A stretch of 64,000 nucleotides of DNA from contig NZ_JBHSDH010000013.1 in NCBI RefSeq assembly GCF_042651485.1, forward strand, positions 1,364,001 to 1,428,000. Direction: 5' to 3'. Under the pieces are notes generated by a model, which saw only the letters and a program-made list of their open reading frames with translations, was not told the origin of the DNA and searched no databases. The DNA is from Sphingorhabdus_B arenilitoris. GTDB lineage: Bacteria > Pseudomonadota > Alphaproteobacteria > Sphingomonadales > Sphingomonadaceae. Shown in pieces: positions 1 to 9,574 of the stretch. The translations under genes and the position numbers were made by a program. Each line of letters opens with the position of its first letter. Positions within the stretch are counted from its first letter, which is position 1.

Positions 1-1267
1 GCCCGAGGCGCTGGACCGACGCCTTGGGCAGGAAGATTAGGGCCGCTCCGCGCGCCGCCATCCCGCCCGCGATGCTGCGTGCGCGGTCACCTGCGCCCCA
101 AAATGTATCAAATCGGTTGCTGCCTTTTATCGCACCGCCGGTATCCTGCGCAATCCAAAGCCCGTTGGGCTCCGCGCGGTCCATTGACAGAAACACCGGC
201 GCGCCGAGCGGCACATATTTCACATCCGCCGCCACGCTGGTTTCGCCCACCACCGGATATCCCATCGCGCCCAAAGGCCCGGGTCCGGTCAGCTCACGGA
301 AGAAAATGAAGCTTTTATTTTCCTGCATAATTTTCCGCCCCTCTTCGGGGTTGCGGCGCAACCAGCTGACAATGCCCTGCATCGACGATTCGCCGGGGCC
401 AAGCAGGCCGCGATCCTTCATCAATTTGCCAATGCCAGTATAATCGCGGCCATTTTGACTGTCATAGCCGATGCGCATCACATTCCCGTCGGGCAAGCGG
501 AGCCTGCCGGAGCCTTGCACTTGCAGGAAGAAAAACTCGACAGGGTCGGCGGCATAGGCAATTTCCAGCCCTCGTCCCGATAGGGAACCGCTTTCAATCG
601 CCGCGCGGTCATCATATAGGGTCAGGTTGCTACCCTGCACCTTTCCGCGGATTTTCTTACCTTTTAGATCGTCTGAAAACTGGCCCAAATCGACGTCAAT
701 CAAATCCGATGGGCGTTTGTAAACGGGCACTTCATAGCCGCGCTGCCGGGTGCGTGATCCCGCAATTTCTGGTTCGAAATATCCTGTGGCAAACGCTTTG
801 CCATCGCCCACCTGTACCGCGTCCATATAGGTGGCGAAGAAGGAAATGGAATCCCCGGTCCAGCTTTTGACCGCATCGCAGGCTGCCTGCCAATCCGAAT
901 TTTGGGTTAGCCCCGATTGGTCCGTGCGGCGCAGCAATCCGGGACAGCTTGTTCGAAAAGCCGCCATGGCGGAATCCGCTTTAGACCGGCTGATTTGTAA
1001 GGTCGCTATTTGCGGACCGCGCACCACGCCCAGCGCCGCCGCATTTTCGCCGCTGCCCGCCGGGACGGGCGCTGGTAACGTAGCATTGGGTGTGGACGCA
1101 ACAGGCTGCGCCGCGCGCTCCTCCGGTCCGCTTGACACAGGCGGCGATGAGGCGGGATTCACCCCGCCATTGGGTATGATGCCGCTGGAACATGCCGAAA
1201 ATAGCAATAATGATGGAATCAGCAGGACGAACGCGCGCGCAGGGCGCGGCAACCGTTTACACAGCAT
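1..1267 (-). CDS. mltA: Membrane-bound lytic murein transglycosylase A (partial, 3' end outside window)
   Basis: MltA cleaves the glycan strands of peptidoglycan to 1,6-anhydro muropeptides at the outer membrane. The translation starts with a lipoprotein signal ending LLFSAC. An MltA domain follows (GYFEPEIAGSRTRQRGYEVP, then QVQGSGRLRLPDG) and then a 3D-type domain (DTGGAIKGSNRFDTFWGAG). About 422 codons are visible and the reading frame is still open at base 1, so only the last few residues are missing. The ATG at 1267 lies inside the end of the Tim44-like gene (11-bp overlap), suggesting translational coupling. Identification is strong; the exact C-terminus is unknown. Confidence 0.93.
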   Translation of the reverse strand, partial: MLCKRLPRPARAFVLLIPSLLLFSACSSGIIPNGGVNPASSPPVSSGPEERAAQPVASTPNATLPAPVPAGSGENAAALGVVRGPQIATLQISRSKADSAMAAFRTSCPGLLRRTDQSGLTQNSDWQAACDAVKSWTGDSISFFATYMDAVQVGDGKAFATGYFEPEIAGSRTRQRGYEVPVYKRPSDLIDVDLGQFSDDLKGKKIRGKVQGSNLTLYDDRAAIESGSLSGRGLEIAYAADPVEFFFLQVQGSGRLRLPDGNVMRIGYDSQNGRDYTGIGKLMKDRGLLGPGESSMQGIVSWLRRNPEEGRKIMQENKSFIFFRELTGPGPLGAMGYPVVGETSVAADVKYVPLGAPVFLSMDRAEPNGLWIAQDTGGAIKGSNRFDTFWGAGDRARSIAGGMAARGAALIFLPKASVQRLG

Positions 1268-1922
1268 CGGTTTCGTCAAGTTTCCAATTGCGATCACCGC
1301 TTTTTACGTCGCGAACAAATGTCCAAATATCATGCGCTTCGACGGCATCTGACATTGTGCCGCCAATGATATTGCCCTCGCCATCTTTGACCAATGCGGC
1401 AATATCGGCGTCAAAACGCATTGTGATACGGGCCAGTGGATGATCATATTCAGCGCGGACGATACGCGCCGTTTCAATACGGATAAGGCGGTTTTCCAAT
1501 ACCTCCCCGCGTTCTTCACGCTCCGCAATCACCTCAACAAAATCATCCAGAACATCGTCATCGCATAAAAATTGCAACGTGCTGCGATCGCCCTTCCAGA
1601 AAGCTTCCAATGTCACCTTGTAGGCGGATTTCGCGCCTTCGACAAATAGGGCAGGATCAAATTGACGGTCCGCATTCATGATTGCCCGCAAGCCGCTTTC
1701 GGCGCCTTGGTCCATGTCAAACCCAGCAGGCGGATTGTTCGCTCCCGCTGGCTGCATCATCGGGGCGGGCGCAATTACGGGCGCACTGCGTTGTTCATCC
1801 AATGGTTGGCGTGCAACAGGCTCTTGTTCATGCCCCGTCCGTTTACCCAGCACAGAATAAAGCCGGAGACCTAGAAAACCAGCTACCATCGCCAGCAAGA
1901 TGATTGATATTGATGTAGACAC
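1257..1922 (-). CDS. Tim44-like domain protein (TimA family), membrane anchored
   Basis: The protein has one N-terminal membrane segment (IILLAMVAGFLGLRLYSVLG), then the family hallmark KRTGHEQ, a Pro/Ala-rich linker and a C-terminal Tim44/NTF2-like domain from about residue 90. Bacterial Tim44-like proteins of alphaproteobacteria are peripheral inner-membrane proteins of uncertain role, next to secB and mltA as here. I chose a GTG start at 1922 because GGCGGAGG lies just upstream and the family normally begins directly with the membrane helix. The frame stays open to an ATG at 1964 that has no ribosome binding site. It is divergent from secB. Confidence 0.88.
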   Translation of the reverse strand: MSTSISIILLAMVAGFLGLRLYSVLGKRTGHEQEPVARQPLDEQRSAPVIAPAPMMQPAGANNPPAGFDMDQGAESGLRAIMNADRQFDPALFVEGAKSAYKVTLEAFWKGDRSTLQFLCDDDVLDDFVEVIAEREERGEVLENRLIRIETARIVRAEYDHPLARITMRFDADIAALVKDGEGNIIGGTMSDAVEAHDIWTFVRDVKSGDRNWKLDETDAV

Positions 1923-2176
1923 AAAGCCTCCGCCCAATTGGGAATTGTTGGATCGATTAAGCATGGAAAAGCCAACTTTTCCATACGGTCATAACCCCCA
2001 CATAGGCATTATTAAGCAAAGTTTCAAACCGCTTTGCCAAATAAAAGCCACGATAAGGTTTTTGCACGCAATAGCGCACAAAAGATTGCCCTTTGCTTAA
2101 CCCCCTGCTAGGCGCGGCGGTTGATAAATTCGGGGGCATTTGCCCTAATCATACAATTGATGGGAAAGTTAAGACA

Positions 2177-2695
2177 ATGGCCGAAGAAGAGGGCAATATC
2201 ACATCCGGAAATCAAGATGCGGCTGCCGCAAATGGAGCGGATACCGCACCGCAAGTGGGCATGCTGAACCAATATATAAAAGATTTATCGGTCGAAAACC
2301 CCAACGCCCCGCGCAGCTATAGCTGGACCAGCCAGCCGCAGGTCGACGTGCAAGTGAATATCCAGGTCAATTCGATTAATGAAGAAGTGAACGAAGTCGT
2401 CATGACGTTGGGCGTGAAAGCAGCAACCGATGAAGGCGTGCAGTTTAACGTCGAACTGGATTATGCGACTTTATTTGGCCTGCGCAATATCAATGACGAG
2501 CAAGCGCACCCATTCCTATTTGGCGAAGCGCCGCGCTTGATGTTTCCCTTTGCCCGCCGCGTGATTGCCGATGCAGTGCGCGACGCAGGATTTCCGCCGC
2601 TGGTCTTGGAGCCGATTGATTTTAATCAGCTCTACATCCAACAACGCGCACAAGCCGCACAAATGGCCGAACAACAGCCAGCAGGCGAAGCATAA
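2177..2695 (+). CDS. secB: Protein-export chaperone SecB
   Basis: SecB is a cytoplasmic tetrameric chaperone that holds preproteins unfolded and hands them to SecA. The 172-residue product has an acidic N-terminal tail, then the core beginning MLNQYIKDLSVENPNAPRSY and the signature LDYATLFGL. The C-terminal tail is Gln/Ala-rich. The open frame reaches upstream to 2093, but the ATG at 2177 gives the normal family start (MAEEEGN). A strong hairpin terminator follows directly, so secB is probably monocistronic, although murJ starts only 61 bases later. Confidence 0.95.
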   Translation: MAEEEGNITSGNQDAAAANGADTAPQVGMLNQYIKDLSVENPNAPRSYSWTSQPQVDVQVNIQVNSINEEVNEVVMTLGVKAATDEGVQFNVELDYATLFGLRNINDEQAHPFLFGEAPRLMFPFARRVIADAVRDAGFPPLVLEPIDFNQLYIQQRAQAAQMAEQQPAGEA

Positions 2696-2714
2696 AATTA
2701 GACGTTTTTTACAA

Positions 2715-2741
2715 GGGGAGCAATAATGCTCCCCTTTGTTT
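2715..2741 (+). terminator. Intrinsic terminator after secB
   Basis: An 8-bp perfect stem, GGGGAGCA with TGCTCCCC around an ATAA loop (2715-2734), is followed by TTTGTTT. It lies 20 bases after the secB stop and just before the murJ ribosome binding site. Confidence 0.75.
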
Positions 2742-2756
2742 ATCAGGATTCCTTCC

Positions 2757-4361
2757 ATGAGTCTGATTAAAAACACCTCGACCATCGCCGGTTTCACCAT
2801 AATCAGCAGGATATTCGGTTTTATCCGCGACATGATTTTGGCGCGGGTATTGGGCGCGGGGCTTGCCGCCGACGCCTATCAATTGGCGTTCACTTTCCCC
2901 AACACATTCCGCCGATTATTCGCCGAGGGCGCATTTTCGGTGGCGTTTGTCCCTATGTATTCGCGGATGCTCGCCAGTGAAGATGGTGAGGCAGCGGCGG
3001 CGAAATTTGCCGATGATGTTTTGTCGGTGTTTGTTTGGATATTGCTGATATTCTCGGCCATCATGATGCTGGCCATGCCCGGCGTTGTGTGGCTCCTCGC
3101 CGGCGAATTTCAATCGGTCCCAGGTAAATTTGATCTGGCCGTATTTTTAAGCCGGGTCACATTCCCCTATCTCGCTTTTATCAGCGTGGTTGCGATGCTC
3201 ACCGGCCTTTTGAACAGCCGCTCCCGATTTGCGCCCGGCGCCATCGCACCAATCCTGTTCAACCTCGTCCTGATCGGCGGCATAACGGCTGGCTATTATT
3301 GGCGCGGGAACAGCGGCGACGATACATATGTTGTCTATGCCCTGTCTGCAGCGGTAGCCTTGTCCGGCTTTGTGCAGATGGTCTATTTATTTTGGGAGGT
3401 CCGCCGTGCGGGATTGAAGCTACATATTTCGCGCCCCCGCCTGACTCCAGAGGTCAAAAAACTCGGCATGGTTATCCTGCCTGCGACCTTTGGTGCCGGG
3501 ATTTACCAAATCAGTCAGTTTGTCGACACATTCTTTGCGACATCACTGCCGCAAGGGTCGCTGACGCTGCTGAAGTTTGCCGACCGGCTAAACCAAATGC
3601 CGCTGGGCATTGTGGGCATTGCGCTGGGCACGGCGATCCTTCCCATGTTATCCCGCTATATTCAAAGCGAGGATAAGGCGGAGGCGCAGCGCCTGCAATC
3701 CAATGCCTTTGAAATGGCAACCTTGTTAACTCTGCCCGCCGCCGCTGCGCTCGCCATTTGCGCGCCGGCCTTTACCAGCGCCTTTTTCGTGGCGGGGAAA
3801 TTCACCGCCAATGATGGCGCAATCATGGCAAATATCACTATGGCGCTGGTCGCGGGCCTACCGGCATATGTCATTGTCAAAATATTGAACCCCGGATTTT
3901 TTGCGCGCTCCGATACCCGCACACCCGTCATTACGGCTCTGATATCGCTGACCTTTAATATCGGCCTCAACATCTGGTTCATTTGGGGCCTCGGCTGGGG
4001 AATTGTTGGATTGGCGGGCGCGACCGCCCTGTCTGCGACGCTCAACTGCCTGCTACTTTATGCAGTGCTTCACAAGCGCGGGTGGTTTTATTTTACTGGA
4101 AAGCTGTTTGCCCGCATCCTGCGGCAATTGGTTGCCGTGGCGGTGATGTCCGCTCTGTTATGGTGGTTGATGGATGTCTTGATGCCGCATTTTTCCGGCA
4201 GTATATTCGAAAAAATCTGGTCGTTGCTGTTGCTGTGCGGATCGGGACTGTTCGTCTATGCGGTCACCGGATGGATGGTTGGCGCCGTCGACCGCGATGA
4301 TATTGTCAGCATGTTGCGCCGCCGCCGCAATCAGGATAACGCGCCAGCATCAACTGAATAG
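2757..4361 (+). CDS. murJ: Lipid II flippase MurJ
   Basis: MurJ moves lipid II across the inner membrane for peptidoglycan synthesis. The 534-residue product is a polytopic MVF/MATE-like protein. Family motifs are visible: STIAGFTIISRIFGFIRD near the N-terminus, AYQLAFTFPNTFRRLFAEGA around residues 40-60, and NPGFFARSDTRTPV in the second half. There are about 14 hydrophobic segments. The ATG at 2757 is preceded by AGGA at proper spacing; an in-frame TTG at 2736 lies inside the secB terminator and is unlikely. trpS follows after 11 bases, so the two are probably cotranscribed. Confidence 0.95.
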   Translation: MSLIKNTSTIAGFTIISRIFGFIRDMILARVLGAGLAADAYQLAFTFPNTFRRLFAEGAFSVAFVPMYSRMLASEDGEAAAAKFADDVLSVFVWILLIFSAIMMLAMPGVVWLLAGEFQSVPGKFDLAVFLSRVTFPYLAFISVVAMLTGLLNSRSRFAPGAIAPILFNLVLIGGITAGYYWRGNSGDDTYVVYALSAAVALSGFVQMVYLFWEVRRAGLKLHISRPRLTPEVKKLGMVILPATFGAGIYQISQFVDTFFATSLPQGSLTLLKFADRLNQMPLGIVGIALGTAILPMLSRYIQSEDKAEAQRLQSNAFEMATLLTLPAAAALAICAPAFTSAFFVAGKFTANDGAIMANITMALVAGLPAYVIVKILNPGFFARSDTRTPVITALISLTFNIGLNIWFIWGLGWGIVGLAGATALSATLNCLLLYAVLHKRGWFYFTGKLFARILRQLVAVAVMSALLWWLMDVLMPHFSGSIFEKIWSLLLLCGSGLFVYAVTGWMVGAVDRDDIVSMLRRRRNQDNAPASTE

Positions 4362-4372
4362 GGAAAATCATC

Positions 4373-5365
4373 ATGCGTGTCGTATCGGGCATACAGCCCA
4401 CCGGAAATTTGCATCTGGGCAATTATCTGGGCGCGATTAAAAATTGGGTGAAAATGCAGGATCAGTGCGAATGCCTGTTCTTCCTCGCTGATCTGCACGC
4501 GATTTCCATGCCGCATGATCCTGCTGAACTCAGCGCGTCGACCCGTGAAATGGCGGCGGCGTTGATTGCGGCGGGGGTGGATGCTGATAAGTCTATATTA
4601 TTCAATCAAGCCCGCGTTCCCGCTCATGCAGAGCTGCAATGGCTGCTCAATGGGACGGCGCGCATGGGCTGGTTGAACCGGATGACTCAATTTAAGGATA
4701 AAGCCGGCAAAAACCGAGAAGGATCAAGCATCGCTCTGTTTGCTTACCCCGTCCTACAAGCGGCGGATGTCTTATTATATCAGGCAACCCATGTCCCGGT
4801 GGGAGAGGATCAGAAACAGCATCTGGAACTTGCCCGCGACATTGCCGCAAAGTTCAATACGGATTATGATACCGGTCTGTTCCCCCTGCCCGAACCCTAT
4901 ATTACCGGCAGCGCCACGCGGGTGATGAGCCTGCGCAATGGTGAGGCGAAAATGTCGAAATCGGATCCCAGCGACGCGAGCCGGATCAATATGACCGATG
5001 ATGACGACGTGATTTCGCAAAAAATCCGCAAAGCGAAATCGGATGCTGATGTGCTGCCTTCGGAATTGGACGGCTTGGAAGGCCGGGCGGAGGCGCGCAA
5101 TTTGGTGAATATCTATGCGGCAACCGCCAATATGGAACCGCAGGCGGTGTTGAACCAATTTGCGGGACAAGGATTCGGTGCATTCAAACCGGCCTTGGCC
5201 GAATTGCTCGTCGAAACTCTGCGCCCGATAAGAGAGCGGTTTGTTGATTTGAAACAAGATCAGGCCGCCACCGACGCGCTGCTGAAAAAAGGTGCAGAAA
5301 AAGCGGCAGCCCTTGCGAAACCAACATTAGATGCCACATATAATGCACTGGGCTTGCTGCGTTAG
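4373..5365 (+). CDS. trpS: Tryptophan--tRNA ligase
   Basis: This class Ic aminoacyl-tRNA synthetase charges tRNA-Trp in the cytoplasm. The 330-residue length is normal for the bacterial enzyme. The HIGH-type motif is HLGN at residues 14-17 (PTGNLHLGNYLGA) and the KMSKS loop is intact at about residues 193-197. The spacing of 11 bases from murJ indicates one transcription unit. Nothing unusual is seen. Confidence 0.97.
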   Translation: MRVVSGIQPTGNLHLGNYLGAIKNWVKMQDQCECLFFLADLHAISMPHDPAELSASTREMAAALIAAGVDADKSILFNQARVPAHAELQWLLNGTARMGWLNRMTQFKDKAGKNREGSSIALFAYPVLQAADVLLYQATHVPVGEDQKQHLELARDIAAKFNTDYDTGLFPLPEPYITGSATRVMSLRNGEAKMSKSDPSDASRINMTDDDDVISQKIRKAKSDADVLPSELDGLEGRAEARNLVNIYAATANMEPQAVLNQFAGQGFGAFKPALAELLVETLRPIRERFVDLKQDQAATDALLKKGAEKAAALAKPTLDATYNALGLLR

Positions 5366-5463
5366 CGGCAAGGACAGCACTGATATTCAATTGCGGTTCA
5401 TCCTATATGGGATATGATCTACCTCATTATTGGGGAAGATCAGCTTGCTGCGAAAAGGAACAT

Positions 5464-6180
5464 ATGATGGCAAAGGTCCGAAACATCATCCGTAAAACCG
5501 CATTAATGGCGGCCCCATTAGCTTTGCTGACCCTGTCGGGTTGCGCCACGCCTTTCCGGGCGGAAGTATCACGCTTTCAACAATTGCCCGAGACACAGGG
5601 TCAAAGCTTTGCGATTGCGCCAGCCGATCCAAAAAATGAAGGCGGTATTGAATTTGATCAATATGCGTCATTGGTCGCCGCAAAAATGTCGGAGCTTGGC
5701 TATGTTCCTGCCGCTGACCGAGCAAATGCGGACCTGACGGTGTCGCTTGATTATGGCGTGGATGATGGCAAGGAACGCCGCGTATTGCGTGCTGATCCTT
5801 TTTACGATCCCTTTTGGGGCTATGGCCGCGCTGGTTTCTTTGGCTATCGCGGGTTTTACCGCCCGGTGGGCTTTAGGGGCCGTCATGGGCGCCGTTATGT
5901 CTACGGCTTTTATGATCCGTTCCTGTTTGGCGGCTACGGCTTTAACGGCGGCTATGATGTTGAGAGTTTCACGGTCTATACCGGCGACATCGACATGAAA
6001 ATCACCCGCAATAGCGATGGCAAGAGCCTGTTCGAAGGAAAGGCAGAGGCCAAATCGCGGTCGAACAAACTGCCCTATCTGGTGCCCAATTTGATTGAGG
6101 CGATGTTCACCGGCTTCCCGGGCAATAGCGGCGAAGTCGTTCGCATCTCCGTGGCGCCAGAGCCCAAGGGTAAAAAATAG
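5464..6180 (+). CDS. DUF4136-type lipoprotein
   Basis: This is a predicted outer-membrane lipoprotein with signal peptide and lipobox LLTLSGC, Cys near residue 27. The mature part contains the DUF4136 pattern: FQQLPETQGQSFAIAP, then a segment with FDQYASLVAAKMSELGY. An aromatic Gly/Tyr/Phe-rich stretch (about residues 105-165) and a final conserved half with LPYLVPNLIEAMF follow. The function of the family is not known. Two adjacent ATGs (5464 and 5467) follow AAAGGAA; either could be used, and the longer open frame to 5407 lacks a signal peptide at its start. Confidence 0.8.
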   Translation: MMAKVRNIIRKTALMAAPLALLTLSGCATPFRAEVSRFQQLPETQGQSFAIAPADPKNEGGIEFDQYASLVAAKMSELGYVPAADRANADLTVSLDYGVDDGKERRVLRADPFYDPFWGYGRAGFFGYRGFYRPVGFRGRHGRRYVYGFYDPFLFGGYGFNGGYDVESFTVYTGDIDMKITRNSDGKSLFEGKAEAKSRSNKLPYLVPNLIEAMFTGFPGNSGEVVRISVAPEPKGKK

Positions 6181-6204
6181 CGGGGCATTTGCTGATATCA
6201 AAAT

Positions 6205-6236
6205 AAAAGGGCGGGGTTATCCCGCCCTTTTTTTGA
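6205..6236. terminator. Bidirectional intrinsic terminator
   Basis: The stem AAAGGGCGGG / CCCGCCCTTT closes around GTTAT. A run of seven T follows on the plus strand and A residues precede it, so it can serve the DUF4136 gene and, on the other strand, the convergent zinc-ribbon gene. Confidence 0.8.
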
Positions 6237-6272
6237 TATGAGGTAAGGTATTATGCGGGACAGCCCCGCCCC

Positions 6273-7637
6273 CTAAACGCCGCAGCCCAAATCGGTTTTT
6301 CCATAGGCTGGGTTATTCGACGGGTCGATACCAGCATATATTTCCCGCGAGGGCAGTTGGCCATCATCACCCACTTTAACACCGAGCGAACGAAATACTT
6401 CCCGCACTTTTTCGGGCGGATCGGCAAAGTAAACCGATTGCGATTCGTAATGCTGCGCTATACCGGTAACGCTGAGCCCCTTAAAGCTGCGCTGCACTTT
6501 CAAGAATCGGCTATTGCCTTCCTGCCCATTTTCAAATTTGGTCAGCGCCGCGTCCCGGGCCTCATCATTGGGATAGTCGGCATCCTCAATCGCTTTGCGC
6601 TGCGCCGCTTGACGTGCATAGATTTGATCGAACAACGCTTTTATGTCCGGTCCGGCTGCGCAGCCATTGGGATCAAGCTTGATCGCGATTGGCGGCCCCA
6701 TCGCCGCCTTCCCTGCCTCAGCCAGCACCGATGCGCCATTTGCAATGTAGCCTACTCCGCCTTTTTTTAGGATGATTTCGATATAGTCATTTTGAGTGAT
6801 TCCCGACGCGGTCACCGTCAACCCCTTGGACAGGCGATCCATAATCACTGCGTCATCGGCCGGTGCATTCCATAATTCGACATTGCCGCCCAAGGTTATA
6901 GACTTGCGCGCCAGATCGGTCGCCAAAACTGGCATTTCATTTTCGCTCAAATTGACCAGATTGACAAATCCCCGGCCATCTTCGAGTTCGAGCCATTGAT
7001 CGCCATCTTTTTCGCTGGCGATAATTTTTCCCTTTGCCTCATCCCCGCGTTTCAACTTTCCGGTGATCTTGCTGCCTTCAACCGACGCAGCATCTCGAAT
7101 ATTGGCCGCGCTATTCGCATAGAATAATTTGGTTTCGGCGGTGACAACTTGTTCAGGATCGGTCTGTGCTGTGGGCGTTCCGCCCTCCCGTCCGCCAATA
7201 TCATCGGCGATAAACAAGAAATAATAGAGCAAGGCGAGGACGAGCACAGCCGCCGCACCGATGCCGATCCACAATTTGTTAAATCCCGGCCCATCCTGAT
7301 CGTCCGGGTCATCAAGGGCATATCCCGGGATGCTAACGCTTTCGGGCGGCACGGCCGGTGTCGGCGAAATGGGCGCAGCCGAAATTGACATAGCCTCAAC
7401 CGGCGGGTCACCAGCACCATTTGGAGGTGGAGGTGGAGGTGGAGGTGGAGGCGGTGGCGGCACAGCAACTGGCGTTTGCGGGGCCGTGGGAGCTGGCGGT
7501 GTCGGCGGTATGCTGGCGGGCGGTGCTGCTGCGGCGGGCGGCGGTGCCGATGGTGCTTTTACTGCCGTTCCGCACGAGCCGCAAAAACGCATTTCGGGCG
7601 ACAATTCAGATCCGCAAGCGGTACAATATCTAAGCAA
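6273..7637 (-). CDS. Zinc-ribbon, proline-rich, single-pass membrane protein with SH3-like domain
   Basis: Function not recognised. Residues 1-25 form a zinc ribbon (CTACG, then CGSCG). A Pro/Ala-rich linker with a 13-residue Pro run follows (about 60-75). One membrane helix sits near residues 125-147 (GIGAAAVLVLALLYYFLFIA). The outer part contains an SH3-like bacterial domain (FYANSAANIRDAASVEGSKI) and a C-terminal region with QRSFKGLSVTGIAQHYESQS. The start is a TTG at 7637 placed 5 bases after a perfect AGGAGG; an ATG at 7641 is out of frame. The layout suggests an envelope sensor or cell-wall-associated protein, which is inference only. Confidence 0.75.
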   Translation of the reverse strand: MLRYCTACGSELSPEMRFCGSCGTAVKAPSAPPPAAAAPPASIPPTPPAPTAPQTPVAVPPPPPPPPPPPPPNGAGDPPVEAMSISAAPISPTPAVPPESVSIPGYALDDPDDQDGPGFNKLWIGIGAAAVLVLALLYYFLFIADDIGGREGGTPTAQTDPEQVVTAETKLFYANSAANIRDAASVEGSKITGKLKRGDEAKGKIIASEKDGDQWLELEDGRGFVNLVNLSENEMPVLATDLARKSITLGGNVELWNAPADDAVIMDRLSKGLTVTASGITQNDYIEIILKKGGVGYIANGASVLAEAGKAAMGPPIAIKLDPNGCAAGPDIKALFDQIYARQAAQRKAIEDADYPNDEARDAALTKFENGQEGNSRFLKVQRSFKGLSVTGIAQHYESQSVYFADPPEKVREVFRSLGVKVGDDGQLPSREIYAGIDPSNNPAYGKTDLGCGV

Positions 7638-7707
7638 TCATGCCTCCTGTGTTGACCGAGGCATGGATAGAGACACTTTATCGCGATGAAAAGCCCCTGC
7701 GTATCGA

Positions 7708-9129
7708 TCAGGCTTCCAATTGCCGCAATAACGTGCGGACATCATTGTCCATTTCGCTATCCTGATCGCGCAGATTCTCAACGAGACGCACAGCATGGAT
7801 GACGGTGCTATGATCGCGCCCACCAAACTTACGGCCAATTTCTGGATAGCTGCGCGGTGTCATAATCTTCGCAATATACATGGCCACCTGACGCGGGCGC
7901 ACCACCGCACGAGCACGGCGTTTAGATGACATTTCGCTACGATCGATGCGGTAATATTCGCATACTGCACGCTGGATTTCATCGATGGTGATCCGGCGGC
8001 GGCACGCGCTCAATATATCCTTCAGCTGCTCTTCAGCCAATGCGCGGGTAATAGGGCGTCCAGTGAGCTGCGCGTAAGCGAGCAATTTATTGAGGCCGCC
8101 TTCTAACTCGCGGACATTACGGCTGATTGTCCGAGCAAGAAATTCTATCACATCTTCGCCCAATATTGTTCCGGGCATTTGTGCCAGCCGCTGTTCCAAT
8201 ATCGTGCGGCGCAGCTCCAGATCAGCCGGTTGAATATCGGCAACCAACCCCATGGACAGACGCGACAATATCCGCTGGTCAACCCCGTCCAGCGCTTGTG
8301 GCGCCCGGTCGGCGGCGACAACCAAGCGTTTACCCGCTCCGATGATCGCGTCGATCGTATGCAAAAATTCTTCCTGTGTCGAAACTTTGCCAATGATAAA
8401 TTGGATATCATCGATCAGCAGCACATCGACCGCGCGCAGCCGCGCCTTGAAATCCATAACTTGCTTCGCCCGCATCGCGGTCACAAATTCCATCATGAAC
8501 TTTTCAGCAGACATGTATAAAATCTGCGCAGTGGGATTGATGTCGGCATAGGCATGGCCAATGGCGTGCATCAAATGGGTTTTGCCCTGCCCGGTTGCGG
8601 CTTGCAGATACAGCGGGTTAAAAAGGGGCTTGTCCGCCGCAGCAACCCGTTCAGCAGCGCTCAGCGCCAAAATATTGGTTTGGCCTTTCACAAAATTGGC
8701 AAAGGTCATGCGCGGATCGAGCGTCGCGCGGACCGGCGATGATGAGATCGCCGTCAATTTTGCGGCGTTGCTGTCATCCGGCAATTTTTCGACGCGCACA
8801 GATCCCGGCCGCGTGCGGATTTTCAATTGGCGGACAGCTTTATTGGTGCTTTTCCACGCGAGGCTCAACCGGTCCGCATAATGATCGGCAACCCAGCTCG
8901 CCGAAAATTCGGACGGAAGGATCAGCTCCAGCGTGCCCGTAAGGTCGCAAAAATCGCCCAATGTGATCGACCTGATCCACTGACCATAAATTTGTGCACC
9001 CAAATCCCGGCGCAGGCCCGAAGAAATGCTTTGCCAATCTGTTTCAAATTGTGCGGTCAACGCGCCAGCCTCTATATTGTTATTTTCAAATGCTGATTTT
9101 TGCGGCCCGGTATTTGTCTGTGCTCTCAC
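7708..9129 (-). CDS. dnaA: Chromosomal replication initiator protein DnaA
   Basis: DnaA opens oriC and loads the helicase. Domain I begins around FETDWQSISSGLRRDLG. The AAA+ domain has Walker A ATGQGKTH near residue 178 and Walker B LLIDDIQFI near 235. The C-terminal DnaA-box-binding helix-turn-helix carries GGRDHSTVIHA near 433. No ATG start exists. I prefer the GTG at 9129, preceded by AAAGGGG at good spacing, but GTG or TTG codons up to 9168 stay in frame. Upstream DNA carries a TTAACCAT motif and several GANTC sites, which may place the gene under cell-cycle control. Confidence 0.95.
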   Translation of the reverse strand: MRAQTNTGPQKSAFENNNIEAGALTAQFETDWQSISSGLRRDLGAQIYGQWIRSITLGDFCDLTGTLELILPSEFSASWVADHYADRLSLAWKSTNKAVRQLKIRTRPGSVRVEKLPDDSNAAKLTAISSSPVRATLDPRMTFANFVKGQTNILALSAAERVAAADKPLFNPLYLQAATGQGKTHLMHAIGHAYADINPTAQILYMSAEKFMMEFVTAMRAKQVMDFKARLRAVDVLLIDDIQFIIGKVSTQEEFLHTIDAIIGAGKRLVVAADRAPQALDGVDQRILSRLSMGLVADIQPADLELRRTILEQRLAQMPGTILGEDVIEFLARTISRNVRELEGGLNKLLAYAQLTGRPITRALAEEQLKDILSACRRRITIDEIQRAVCEYYRIDRSEMSSKRRARAVVRPRQVAMYIAKIMTPRSYPEIGRKFGGRDHSTVIHAVRLVENLRDQDSEMDNDVRTLLRQLEA

Positions 9130-9168
9130 CCTAATTCGCCCCTTTGTCACCCCTTTCGGATCCACCAA

Positions 9169-9512
9169 TTAACCATGTGCTTCATTCTCCTATATTTTGG
9201 CGACATAAGACACGGCCCATTTGCGCATACAAATGAAACAAGCAGAATATCACTGTGATATAGGGCGAAGCATCACGAAGAATTGCGTCACCGGTTAAAC
9301 TCTTTACGCAGGGGTAAACGAGTCGATCAAGAGCAGGGGCGTAAAAAAAATGAAATAAATGCCATTGACTCGAACCAAGCCAAGGATTTGCGTTAAATAA
9401 TCCATAAAATATTGATATATAGTAATAATATTGAATTCGGTTGGCTCATGCTGTTCCGAATCGCCGGAATCCCTAGGGTGTTAACACCAGTGAAAATAAC
9501 CGGTACCCTGGG
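9169..9512. promoter_or_regulatory. dnaA upstream region: CtrA-like half site, GANTC cluster, AT-rich tract
   Basis: There is no gene in this stretch. TTAACCAT, the alphaproteobacterial CtrA half-site sequence, sits at 9169-9176. Four GANTC sites (CcrM methylation targets) lie at 9320, 9367, 9458 and 9467. An AT-rich segment spans about 9388-9435, and a perfect 12-bp palindrome GGTGTTAACACC is at 9477-9488. I found no convincing cluster of DnaA boxes (TTATCCACA), so I do not call oriC. Confidence 0.4.
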
Positions 9513-9545
9513 CAAAAAAAACCCGCCAACAAAGGGCGGGCTTTT
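9513..9545 (-). terminator. Intrinsic terminator of rpsT
   Basis: On the minus strand the stem CCCGCC / GGCGGG is followed by a run of eight T (the A-run at 9514-9521). It lies about 30 bases after the rpsT stop codon. Confidence 0.8.
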
Positions 9546-9574
9546 CCAATTTTCTAATGCGCCGAAGCGGCGAG

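Noticed and set aside
24..443. Open frame of 139 codons on the plus strand
   Set aside because: It is the antisense shadow of mltA, whose motifs are clear on the minus strand.
1678..1903. Several plus-strand frames
   Set aside because: They lie entirely inside the Tim44-like gene and have no family features or ribosome binding sites.
9169..9574. oriC next to dnaA
   Set aside because: There is an AT-rich tract but no cluster of DnaA boxes, and in alphaproteobacteria the origin is commonly away from dnaA.
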